Virus record (IMG/VR): IMGVR_UViG_3300042868_003420
Span: 1-28,706 of that record
Reading direction: 5' to 3' (one strand)
Length of the DNA: 28,706 bases
DNA from: a virus
The position numbers and the translations under genes were made by a program. Positions 21,191 through 28,418 of this stretch are shown piece by piece (within the stretch, counting starts at the first letter, position 1; the number at the start of each line of letters is the position of its first letter). The notes under the pieces were generated by a model, which ran no database searches, was not told the DNA's origin, and saw nothing but the letters and a program-made list of their open reading frames with translations.

Positions 21191-21532
21191 TTAATCGTAT
21201 ATTGAATTTATAATAGAACCTGAAACAACCATTCGCCCTTCTTCGATAACAATTCCTGTTGTGTCTATAATTGCAACGGGTGGTATTACCGATTCGTAAA
21301 CCGAATATGAGTATTGCCCTTTGATTAGTTCAACGTCAACGGGTTCATCTAATAAAAACTGATTGTATCGTTCCGGATAAGCTGAAACATCTGAAGATGT
21401 AAATAAAACAGGTTCGCTTTCAGGGTTCATTTCGTTTTGAAACACGAATAAATAATAAGGATTTGTTAAGGTACTAACCTCACTAAGCGTTAACACGATA
21501 TTGTTTACCTCGTCTTTATTTATATATATCAC
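21191..21532 (-). CDS. Small structural-module protein
   Basis: A 113-residue protein, MIYINKDEVNNIVLTLSEVSTLTNPYYLFVFQ..., with strong beta patterning. The motif NEVNNIVLTLSE...PYYLFVF...QYSYSVYES is one I recall as a conserved structural or tail-associated protein of flavobacterial phages (no named family known to me). It is placed between the tail-tube terminator and portal. It follows the strong terminator at 21565-21594 and must have its own promoter or depend on read-through. A TATAGTTG sequence shortly upstream is a weak −7 candidate. It is probably a head-tail completion or tail accessory component. Confidence 0.66.
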   Translation of the reverse strand: MIYINKDEVNNIVLTLSEVSTLTNPYYLFVFQNEMNPESEPVLFTSSDVSAYPERYNQFLLDEPVDVELIKGQYSYSVYESVIPPVAIIDTTGIVIEEGRMVVSGSIINSIYD

Positions 21533-21564
21533 AACTATATTAAGTTAGTACGTCTTTTTGTTTA

Positions 21565-21594
21565 AAAAAAAAAGCACCCTTATAAAGAGTGCTA
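21565..21594 (-). terminator. Strong rho-independent terminator after the tail-tube gene
   Basis: AGCACTCTT/AAGGGTGCT stem on the minus strand (21574-21594, one internal mismatch, three-base loop) followed by a run of ten T (plus-strand A-run 21565-21574). It lies 22 bases after the tail-tube stop and separates protease-capsid-tube from the portal unit. Confidence 0.88.
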
Positions 21595-21615
21595 ATTTTC
21601 TTGGAGAAGATAGTA

Positions 21616-22131
21616 TTAAATAACCGCTAATACCGCAGCTTCCGTAACCTCATAAGCTAAGAAATCGTTTTCCGCAGTCAAAGTAACTGAATATTTAGAA
21701 CCATCAGCACGGGCAGTTCCCGAACCTTCAGCGGCTCCCGTTAATTGCATGAATGGAAAATACCAATATTTTCCGTTAGCGTCTAAAACGATTGCATTTA
21801 GATATTGTTGACCAGCTCCTAAAACTTTAATCGCCTGTGACTTAGTTTGGTCACGACGATGGAACATCAAAGTAATTATTTGAGTGTAATAAGAAGACCC
21901 GTTTACAAGGTCGATTGCAGCTTCTTCAGTATAAGAACCCGTATTTCTTCGGATTTCAAATTCAGTGTAAGGTGTTGGTGTTACTAAGGTAATTTCATCA
22001 ATAGTCCACGTTAATGTTGGGTTAACGGCAACGCTATCAATCTCATCTTGTTGGTTTATCCACACTTTGTAGATACCACCGGAATTGTTGTCACACGACT
22101 TTACAATTCCTTCTAATGCTTCACATGACAT
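21616..22131 (-). CDS. Major tail protein (tail tube)-like
   Basis: A 171-residue protein, MSCEALEGIVKSCDNNSGGIYK..., with a beta-rich fold. The C-terminal part (PFMQLTGAAEGSGTARADGSKYSVTLTAEND) matches the GxGTxRADGxxYxVTLTA motif I associate with tail-tube proteins of Bacteroidota siphophages. The N-terminal EALEGIVKSCDNN...YKVWI is also typical. It would form stacked hexamers around the tape measure. It follows the capsid gene, from which it is separated by a GC-rich hairpin, and is followed by the strongest terminator here, consistent with very high expression. Confidence 0.78.
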   Translation of the reverse strand: MSCEALEGIVKSCDNNSGGIYKVWINQQDEIDSVAVNPTLTWTIDEITLVTPTPYTEFEIRRNTGSYTEEAAIDLVNGSSYYTQIITLMFHRRDQTKSQAIKVLGAGQQYLNAIVLDANGKYWYFPFMQLTGAAEGSGTARADGSKYSVTLTAENDFLAYEVTEAAVLAVI

Positions 22132-22162
22132 AATTTATATATTTTTTTAGTGTTTATAAATA

Positions 22163-22180
22163 GGGGGTTTTTACACCCCC
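22163..22180 (-). terminator. GC hairpin between capsid and tail-tube genes
   Basis: A 6-bp stem (GGGGGT/ACCCCC, 22163-22168 with 22175-22180, six-base loop) followed on the minus strand by TATTTATAAA, a poor T-run. It may be a leaky terminator that sets the ratio of capsid to tube transcripts, or an RNA-stabilising 3' hairpin for capsid mRNA. Confidence 0.6.
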
Positions 22181-22191
22181 GTTAATTTTAA

Positions 22192-23124
22192 TTAGTCAAA
22201 ACAAGCAGACCAAACAGAAATTTGCGCAGGGTTTACATAAAAGAAACCAGCTTTTACATTCGCACGTGTACGGATATAAGGCTCTGCAACTGTATCTGTT
22301 AAGTTGACAGCTTTCAACGCTTTAGAATCGCCCTCAGCGTCAAATGCATAGATTAAATCAGTTTGCAAAGAAGCTACGATTGTATTGTCAGGCATACCCT
22401 CACAAACAACAACTTTAATTCCTAAATAAGTCATTTGCAACGGAGCAGAAACATAAGTTAATGTGTTACCTGAAGCGGCAGCAAGTTCATAAGCCGCTGC
22501 AACATTTGAAGAAACTCGGATTCTTAAGTCTGTTTTCTTAAATCGAACTGAAGCTGGTAAACTATTTACAACCGTGTTCAATGTAGCAAGTACATTTGAC
22601 GAGTTAACAGCACCACCATTTTCGTAAGCCAAATTGCCTGTTTCTAAACAAAGTTTTTTCAAGTAACCATCACACAAAGCAAGTAAAGGATTTTCGCTTT
22701 CTGTGTCACCTTGCCATCTGATTAGTTCGATGTCCTCTTCAATTTGTCTTGCCATTTCACCCCAGTAGTAATTCATGAATGAAGGCACTGAAAAGTCACC
22801 GTTAGACCCTTGCGTCATTTGTAAAGCAACAAAAGACTGCTCCAAATCAAATTGACAGATTTGTGCCATTGCACTAAATGCACATACCTCGATGTCGATT
22901 GCGTCAAGCGTATCTGTTGGCGCTTCGAAGTTACAAGTTGAAGCCTTAAGGATTGAACCAAAAGCAACATTTGCTAATTTTGTTTTTGATTTAATACCCG
23001 GTAATGCTCGGTAAGTATCCGCAACATCAGCTGTTAAATAAGCTCTTGAATAGAACTCGTTAGGATTTGGACACAACAAAGCGTTGGTTTCGATATCCAA
23101 GTCAAATTTTAATTTTCTTTCCAT
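22192..23124 (-). CDS. Major capsid protein (HK97-type)
   Basis: A 310-residue protein next to a protease/scaffold gene. Visible are the N-terminal region (MERKLKFDLDIETNALLCPNPNEFYSRAYLTAD), LANVAFGSILKASTCNFEAPTDTLDAIDIEV (E-loop region), a long helix with LEQSFVALQMTQGSN...YYWGEMARQIEEDIELIRWQGD (spine helix), and a P-domain ending FYVNPAQISVWSAC. The pattern E-loop, spine helix, P-domain and the size fit an HK97-fold capsid protein without a cleaved delta domain. It is the most purine-balanced, codon-regular gene here. It carries several Cys (about 8), which could support disulfide stabilisation. Assigned by context and pattern, not by a named signature. Confidence 0.82.
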   Translation of the reverse strand: MERKLKFDLDIETNALLCPNPNEFYSRAYLTADVADTYRALPGIKSKTKLANVAFGSILKASTCNFEAPTDTLDAIDIEVCAFSAMAQICQFDLEQSFVALQMTQGSNGDFSVPSFMNYYWGEMARQIEEDIELIRWQGDTESENPLLALCDGYLKKLCLETGNLAYENGGAVNSSNVLATLNTVVNSLPASVRFKKTDLRIRVSSNVAAAYELAAASGNTLTYVSAPLQMTYLGIKVVVCEGMPDNTIVASLQTDLIYAFDAEGDSKALKAVNLTDTVAEPYIRTRANVKAGFFYVNPAQISVWSACFD

Positions 23125-23146
23125 TTTTATTTGTATTTGATTTTAA

Positions 23147-24112
23147 TTAATTACTTAGTTTAGTTAATGCGCTGAACTTTTCAGCAATACTCATTTTTAC
23201 ATCAGACTTTAATTCGATTTCGTCTTCTGTTCTTTCTGCTAACATATCCTCGATTTGGGATTTTAAATCAGCGATAATTTTTAATAGGTTGTTAACCTGC
23301 TCTTCAATTACAGGTGAAACAATTGCTAAAACAGCTTCAGCGTCCGTTGTTATGTCAACAGCCATTTCAGCTTCTTCAGGTTCTGGTTGCTCATCAATAG
23401 GCTCGGTTTCGGTTGTTACCTCTTCTTCGACTACCGTGTCGCTTTCCATTGCCACGTCTTCGGTTGGTGCGTCTTTTATCTCGATAATCTCGCCGCCTTT
23501 TACAACGTAGATTTTACCTTCGATAAGGTGTTCACCGTCTGGTAATTTGTTCATATTATATTTATTTAATTGATTACTTAATTTTAAACCTAAAAACCCC
23601 TCGATTGAAAATCCGATTTGTTCGTTTTTTACTAACTCATTATAATATTCTTGGTCAGTAATTTGAGCCGTTAACATCAAAGTTCCTTTTGGCACTTCAA
23701 TTCCAAACGTGCTAAACGCTTTGTCTTCTTTTGGGTTATCTACTATCCACGATTCAAGAATATATGCGGGAACTTGTTGTGTTTGGTCGTGTTCTAAATT
23801 AAAAATGTCGCGATTCTTTAAATCTTGCATGAATTTAGAATGTATTTGCTCGATTGTTTCAGCTGTAAATTGAACGTAGTATTCGCCCGTTTCATCGTCA
23901 CGTCTATAAATTTCCATTGGAATCATAGCGGGAGCCGTAACGCGATATTTTAAATTGTCTGCAAATAACAATTTTACATCTTGATTAAAAGCCATTCCTT
24001 TAACCTTAATAGCGGGGTTTGAAGTGAAAGCGATTTGCTCGATTCCTAAATCTTCGCCATCTGAATATTCAGGTTCAATGGTAATTTTGTAAATAGGTAA
24101 ATCTTTTGTCAT
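23147..24112 (-). CDS. XkdF-like prohead protease with scaffold-like tail
   Basis: A 321-residue protein. The N-terminal 180 residues (MTKDLPIYKITIEPEYSDGEDLGIEQIAFTSNPAI...) resemble the XkdF/S78-type phage protease: FNLEHDQTQQVPAYILESWIVDNPKEDKAFSTFGIEVPKGTLM contains the conserved H (residue about 118) with EH, and ESWIV, which corresponds to the ES-W of the family. The region EEQVNNLLKIIADLKSQIEDMLAERTEDE (about 273-301) is a coiled coil, preceded by an acidic stretch (TETEPIDEQPEPEEAE), as in scaffold domains. Thus one product may act as protease plus scaffold. It sits directly upstream of the capsid gene, as expected. Divergent from the plus-strand chaperones, with 45 bases between. Confidence 0.8.
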   Translation of the reverse strand: MTKDLPIYKITIEPEYSDGEDLGIEQIAFTSNPAIKVKGMAFNQDVKLLFADNLKYRVTAPAMIPMEIYRRDDETGEYYVQFTAETIEQIHSKFMQDLKNRDIFNLEHDQTQQVPAYILESWIVDNPKEDKAFSTFGIEVPKGTLMLTAQITDQEYYNELVKNEQIGFSIEGFLGLKLSNQLNKYNMNKLPDGEHLIEGKIYVVKGGEIIEIKDAPTEDVAMESDTVVEEEVTTETEPIDEQPEPEEAEMAVDITTDAEAVLAIVSPVIEEQVNNLLKIIADLKSQIEDMLAERTEDEIELKSDVKMSIAEKFSALTKLSN

Positions 24113-24117
24113 CTCAC

Positions 24118-24141
24118 TATATTAAATATTATTTATATTTG
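24118..24141 (+). promoter_or_regulatory. Plus-strand promoter P6 before the chaperone cassette
   Basis: Plus-strand TATATTAAATATTATT (24118-24133) followed directly by TATATTTG (24134-24141), then 16 bases to the ATG at 24158. The TATATTAAA element matches the first nine bases of the element at P1-P3, although the spacing is shorter. No TTG is found at −33. It shows that the inverted cassette can carry its own transcription signal. Confidence 0.62.
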
Positions 24142-24157
24142 TTCAAAAATTATAAAC

Positions 24158-24700
24158 ATGATTGAAGTTTTAGGTAGGCAAATTGCCAACAAAATGAATG
24201 AAATTAACATCGAAGAATTCGAAAAGATTTCAGCTATCCATAACAATCCCGAATTGGATAACATCGAAAAACAAATCAAAGTTTTTGAAGTTGTCGGAAT
24301 CGAAGAAGATGAGTGGGAAGATTTTAAATACTTTGTTGAAAAGACAAAAGAATTTAATACCGATAATTACGAAAATAAAGAACCCGTTACAAGTTTAGAA
24401 ATTGACGGATTTACTTATAATGCCGAAATGCGTTTATCTGTAAAAGATACGAAGCTAATTGAAAAGATAATTACCAAAGAAAACAAACATTCAGTTTCTG
24501 ATATCATGGCTTTGTTGTTTAAAAGAAGCGACCTTTCAAATACGGAACACTACGACAACGCGCACCTAAAACACAAATCAAAGTTGTTTAGATTACAAGC
24601 CGCTGAAATTGCAATCCCTTATTTAAACTTTGTAACTCAAACAATATCCAGCCATGCTCAAAAACAAGCTTCCGAAAGCGTGGAATCAAATAACGATTGA
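24158..24700 (+). CDS. Tail assembly chaperone-like protein, G-type (plus strand)
   Basis: A 180-residue protein, MIEVLGRQIANKMNEINIEEFEKI..., acidic and helical, with EKQIKVFEVVGIEEDEWEDFKYFVEK and KEPVTSLEIDGFTYNAEMRLSVKDTKLIEKI. Size, acidity and the position before a 246-residue overlapping frame are those of the G component of tail chaperone pairs (lambda gpG-like). Such proteins coat the tape measure during tail assembly. The pair is on the strand opposite to every other gene in the window, apparently with its own promoter. Similarity is by general character only. Confidence 0.66.
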   Translation: MIEVLGRQIANKMNEINIEEFEKISAIHNNPELDNIEKQIKVFEVVGIEEDEWEDFKYFVEKTKEFNTDNYENKEPVTSLEIDGFTYNAEMRLSVKDTKLIEKIITKENKHSVSDIMALLFKRSDLSNTEHYDNAHLKHKSKLFRLQAAEIAIPYLNFVTQTISSHAQKQASESVESNND

Positions 24701-25394
24701 ATCCTTTATAGAACTTAGAACCCTATCCGATGAAGATGGGGTTTTTAATTATCAGATTGATGTACTTTGTACGTTGTTAGATTGCTATCCTGAAGATATT
24801 GAAGAACTTGCCATCGAAGAACTTGAAGACTTATTAATGGAGGTTAAATTTATACGTGGCGAACCGCATAAAAACTACAAAAAAGAAATCGGAGTTTATA
24901 AACTAAAACCATTTAACAAAATTACACTCGGTGAGTTTATAAGTTTAGAATCTTATTTCTCGGATAACTACATCGAAAAGTTGCTTAACATCGTTGCAAT
25001 TCTTTACAGGCGGGTTCGTGTTAATGAATGGGGCGATAACGTCTTAGAAAGCTATAATTATCATTCTAATGACCGTTTAGATTGGTTTTTGGATTTTCCG
25101 ATTACTGATGTTTACGGGTTACTACCTGAATATATTAAATTTCGTGAGGATATTATCGACCAATATAAAAACCTAATGTCGGAATCCTATGAAGATGACT
25201 TCGAAACCGATTTAACCTTAGACGCTGAGGAACAAAAGGAATTTGAAGAAGAAAAGAAACAGAAAAAATGGGCGTGGGAACAACTTATTTGGTCACTATG
25301 CAACGAGGATTTAACTAAGTTTCATGCCGTTTGTGAACTACCATTAATTTTGGTCTTTAACTTTTTAGGAATGAAAAAAGAATTAAGCGTTTAG
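24654..25394 (+). CDS. Tail assembly chaperone-like second component (T-type)
   Basis: A 246-residue protein starting (M)LKNKLPKAWNQITIESFIELRTL, a pattern (PK.WN.ITxxxFIEL) I recall in Bacteroidota tail-chaperone second genes. It continues with PFNKITLGEFISLESYF and ends KKWAWEQLIWSLCNEDLTKF...LPLILVFNFLGMKKELSV. It overlaps the first gene by 47 bases in another phase. Classic chaperone pairs are joined by programmed frameshifting. Here the −1 frame meets a stop at 24691, so only a +1 or −2 shift, or an independent start, would give this product. Its stop TAG overlaps the TAA of the converging gene, sharing TTAG at 25391-25394. Confidence 0.7.
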   Translation: MLKNKLPKAWNQITIESFIELRTLSDEDGVFNYQIDVLCTLLDCYPEDIEELAIEELEDLLMEVKFIRGEPHKNYKKEIGVYKLKPFNKITLGEFISLESYFSDNYIEKLLNIVAILYRRVRVNEWGDNVLESYNYHSNDRLDWFLDFPITDVYGLLPEYIKFREDIIDQYKNLMSESYEDDFETDLTLDAEEQKEFEEEKKQKKWAWEQLIWSLCNEDLTKFHAVCELPLILVFNFLGMKKELSV

Positions 25395-25804
25395 TATTCC
25401 AATGCCGCCCAAAACTCACCAAATAACGGATTAAAGTCATAGATTACATTTTGTTTTTTACGCAACATTCCAGCAACTTGAACAAGTGGATATTTACCCG
25501 TTAACCATTCAATATATTGCGCGTACATTTCTGAAATTATACCTTGCATTTCTAATTGTTTATTGAATGACCGCACTAAATTGTAAGGTTCAATGCTTAT
25601 TGTGCCATTATTTAAGAATCCAAAGTAATAAGCTGCCAAAATTTCAATTCTTAAACTGCCCTCGGTTGTGAATTTAGCATTAATACGGATAGATTCGTAA
25701 AGCGTTCCTGTATCGATTAACGCGTCCTGTTTAATTACTTGCTTTAAAACCTTTGCGGCTTTATTCCGTATCTTATATTTTAGTTTAAATTCTTTGTCCG
25801 GCAT
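25391..25804 (-). CDS. HK97 gp10-like tail/head-completion protein
   Basis: A 137-residue protein. LIDTGTLYESIRINA (residues 29-43) is the typical DTGxLxxSI motif of HK97-gp10-type phage proteins that join head and tail or complete the tail. The remaining sequence is mixed alpha/beta (RIEILAAYYFGFLNNGTI, QYIEWLTGKYPLVQVAG). Family size fits. The stop codon overlaps by three bases the stop of the converging plus-strand chaperone gene. The upstream neighbour, 13 bases away, is a tail-terminator-like protein, as in many siphophages. Confidence 0.78.
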   Translation of the reverse strand: MPDKEFKLKYKIRNKAAKVLKQVIKQDALIDTGTLYESIRINAKFTTEGSLRIEILAAYYFGFLNNGTISIEPYNLVRSFNKQLEMQGIISEMYAQYIEWLTGKYPLVQVAGMLRKKQNVIYDFNPLFGEFWAALEY

Positions 25805-25817
25805 GACTATATTAATT

Positions 25818-26270
25818 TTAATCCTCTAATTGTTCAGGAACTTGGCAATTGGTATAATTATTTATTGAGCAAGTAACGGTCATTACCCATCCAGCCGCGT
25901 AATCTAATAAATCGTTATTTAAAGGTGACATTGTAGGAACTCCGATAATATCAAAAGAGTAATCGTCCGAGTTTAAAAACCAATTGTAAAGATCGTTTAA
26001 TATTAAGTGGCAATCGCTTAAAATTACGTTTATGTTTGCTCGGTCTTTTTGTATAATATCAAAACAATAGATTTCTAAATTAATTTCGGTAGTGAAACCC
26101 ATTTCAGACGGCGCAGCGTCAACGGGGCAAATATAAACCAAAGGATATTTTTCGTCCTTAGTGGCAAAGTTTTCTAATTGTTCGCGAAAGTCCGAACCTA
26201 CTTTTTTAACTTGTAAATGATTATCGTAAAAATTGATAATCTTATTTATTAAACTTTGGTAACTTATCAT
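25818..26270 (-). CDS. Tail terminator/completion-like protein
   Basis: A 150-residue protein, MISYQSLINKIINFYDNHLQVKKV..., with the alpha/beta pattern of tail-terminator proteins (minor tail U-like). FATKDEKYPLVYICPVDAAPSEMGFTTEINLEIYCFDIIQKDRANINVILSDCHLILNDL contains the central strands and helix. It overlaps the tape measure gene by ATGA and lies before the gp10-like gene, so a completion role is the best inference. There is no specific signature residue that I can name, and a small minor-tail function remains possible. Confidence 0.68.
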   Translation of the reverse strand: MISYQSLINKIINFYDNHLQVKKVGSDFREQLENFATKDEKYPLVYICPVDAAPSEMGFTTEINLEIYCFDIIQKDRANINVILSDCHLILNDLYNWFLNSDDYSFDIIGVPTMSPLNNDLLDYAAGWVMTVTCSINNYTNCQVPEQLED

Positions 26271-28414
26271 AGCGTTGCATTTTTATTGATTTGAGCGACT
26301 TTATTTTGTGTGTTTGTTAATTCCGTTTCACTTACAACAGCATTCACCGTTATTGATGTTTGACTATCCTGTGGTGCGCCCACGTTATTTGCGTCGTTAC
26401 CTTGTCCAAATAAACTAAATGAAGGGGCTGCGGCTGTTGTCGATGAGGAACTTGCACTTGGAATCGTTGGTGTATTACCACCGCCACCACCTGTTGAGGT
26501 AAATTGCGTTGACGCTATTTTAGCAATGTTTGTAGCTGAAACGGCGGCGGTTGCAACTAATGCAGCAATAGAACCGGGGTTTGGAATACCTAAAACGGTT
26601 AAAGGCGACGCTGCTAATGAAGCTGTAATTGCTTTTCCAGCATCTACAATAGCACCTGATAATTGCAAGGCTTTGTTAAACTTAAATTGTTTTTTTGCGA
26701 GTTCTTCTTCTTCTTTGCTACCTTTTTTAACTTTTGACATTTTATTTGCAAAAGCAATATCGCCTAAATTTTGAATTGCCTGATTACTTTGTTCGGCTAA
26801 TTTTAAACCAAAGTTCACACTATCTAAAATGGCAGCGCGTTTTTTTGCTTCGGCTGTTTCAGCTTCTGTAACTTCTTTATTTTTATATTTTGTTGTAATG
26901 TCAGAAAGTTCCTTTTCTTGTTGTTCTTTTAAAATCTTTGTATCTAATCCAAATTGTTCAGCTTTTGCAATTAAAGTAAAGTATTTTGAATTAACCGAAT
27001 CTTCTTCGCGTTTCTGGTCTGACATTATTTGAAGTCTATACTGCTCGTAATACTCTTCTTCAGATTGTTGTGCGGCTTCTTGGTTTGCTTTTATTAATTC
27101 AGTTAGTTTATCTTGTTTAGCCTTTTCAGCGTCAATAACGGTTTGTTCTTGTTTCTTTAGGTCAACGGCTAACTGTTGGTTATATAATTCGGCTAATCGT
27201 GTTTTTTCTGCTGCTGTTAATGATTCGTTTTTTTCCAACTCTTGCATTTGTCGGACATACTTTTCGTTAATTGTAGCTATTTCTCGGTCATTATCATTTT
27301 TGATTAATGCGATTTCTAAATCTGCAATTGTTCTTTGAGCGTTTAACCTATCTTCAGCGAATTTCTTAGCCGCTGCCGCTGCCGCTTTTGCTGCGTCCGC
27401 ATTTGCTTTGGCTATTTTCTCATTATTTTGCTTTTGGTTATCTAAATCTTTTTTAGCGTCCGCTTGTTTGTCGACCCTATCCTGTGCAACAATAGCGTTT
27501 CGTTCACGACGTTGGTCTGTTATTATAGCGTTTTCTTCTTTTATAGCTTTTTTAAGTTTCTTAACCGTTTCTTTGTCGGCTTTGTCACCTAATGCTAATT
27601 GAGCGTCTAATGCTTTCTGGGAAGACGCTAACCGCGATTTAGCTTCACTACCAATTGCTTTGCTTTTGTTTAATTCTAAATCCAAAGTATCTTGACCATA
27701 AATTTTAGCCATTCGTATTTCGTAATCAAAATTACCTACGATTGTTTCTTGGCGTTCCTTAGAACTTTCCATTATCTTTTCGTTGGCTTCAAGCATTTTA
27801 GCCGCGTTTTCTTCAGCTGCATAACTTGTAAGTCCAAGCCAATCGGTAAGCTCTTTAAATCCCGCGATTAAATCGTTAATTGGTTTCATTAAAGCGTCAA
27901 TCACTTTCTTTAAAATACCCATTTTATGCATTACCAAAAGTATAGCCGCAACGATTGCAACAATAACAGCAACTAATAAAAAGATAGGGTTTGCCAAAAG
28001 CGATAAACCAAAGGTTAAAAATTGTTTTGTAAGTACCCCAACCGCAGAACCAAGCGAACCGATAACTTTTCCAAATCCTTTGAATTGTTCTGCAAAATCC
28101 GCGGGGTTTATTCCTTTCAAAGTCGAAGTTAATAACTTTGCTTTATCCCCAGCTTCCGCAAAATCCAAACTCATGATTGAACTTTTAATAGAATCTAATC
28201 CGTTGTTTACTTGTTCAAATTTAGAACCCGAAGCGAAGATTGCAACTTGTTCGTTAGCGTCTGCTAATTGGTCTTTTAATTGACCAGCTCTTTGCGATAA
28301 CCTTGCAATAGATTCCGAATCCGTAGCATTTGCTAATTCGCCTTTTAAATCGCGTAATTCTTTCTTTATTGCACCTATGCCGGTGACTTTTATAGGAACT
28401 TCTATTTCATTCAT
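26267..28414 (-). CDS. Tape measure protein
   Basis: A 715-residue protein. The N-terminus (MNEIEVPIKVTGIGAIKKELRDLKG) has the start common to tape measures. A hydrophobic stretch at residues 132-163 (QFLTFGLSLLANPIFLLVAV...) would insert in the membrane during DNA ejection. Residues about 205-560 are strongly coiled-coil (long runs of A, K, E, Q), with a second hydrophobic helical part near 590-640 (FGLKLAEQSNQAIQ, AVSATNIAKIA). A Gly-rich and S/T-rich C-terminal tail (GGGGGNTPTIPSASSSST) is unusual for a tape measure. By the 0.15 nm per residue rule the tail would be about 100 nm, consistent with a siphovirus. It starts 4 bases after the stop of the big tail gene and overlaps the next gene by ATGA. 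Confidence 0.9.
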   Translation of the reverse strand: MNEIEVPIKVTGIGAIKKELRDLKGELANATDSESIARLSQRAGQLKDQLADANEQVAIFASGSKFEQVNNGLDSIKSSIMSLDFAEAGDKAKLLTSTLKGINPADFAEQFKGFGKVIGSLGSAVGVLTKQFLTFGLSLLANPIFLLVAVIVAIVAAILLVMHKMGILKKVIDALMKPINDLIAGFKELTDWLGLTSYAAEENAAKMLEANEKIMESSKERQETIVGNFDYEIRMAKIYGQDTLDLELNKSKAIGSEAKSRLASSQKALDAQLALGDKADKETVKKLKKAIKEENAIITDQRRERNAIVAQDRVDKQADAKKDLDNQKQNNEKIAKANADAAKAAAAAAKKFAEDRLNAQRTIADLEIALIKNDNDREIATINEKYVRQMQELEKNESLTAAEKTRLAELYNQQLAVDLKKQEQTVIDAEKAKQDKLTELIKANQEAAQQSEEEYYEQYRLQIMSDQKREEDSVNSKYFTLIAKAEQFGLDTKILKEQQEKELSDITTKYKNKEVTEAETAEAKKRAAILDSVNFGLKLAEQSNQAIQNLGDIAFANKMSKVKKGSKEEEELAKKQFKFNKALQLSGAIVDAGKAITASLAASPLTVLGIPNPGSIAALVATAAVSATNIAKIASTQFTSTGGGGGNTPTIPSASSSSTTAAAPSFSLFGQGNDANNVGAPQDSQTSITVNAVVSETELTNTQNKVAQINKNATL

Positions 28415-28418
28415 ATCG

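Noticed and set aside
27360-27400. Alanine-coding GC-rich tract in the tape measure as a possible repeat element
   Set aside because: It is a coiled-coil poly-Ala/Lys stretch encoded by ordinary codons, not a DNA repeat.
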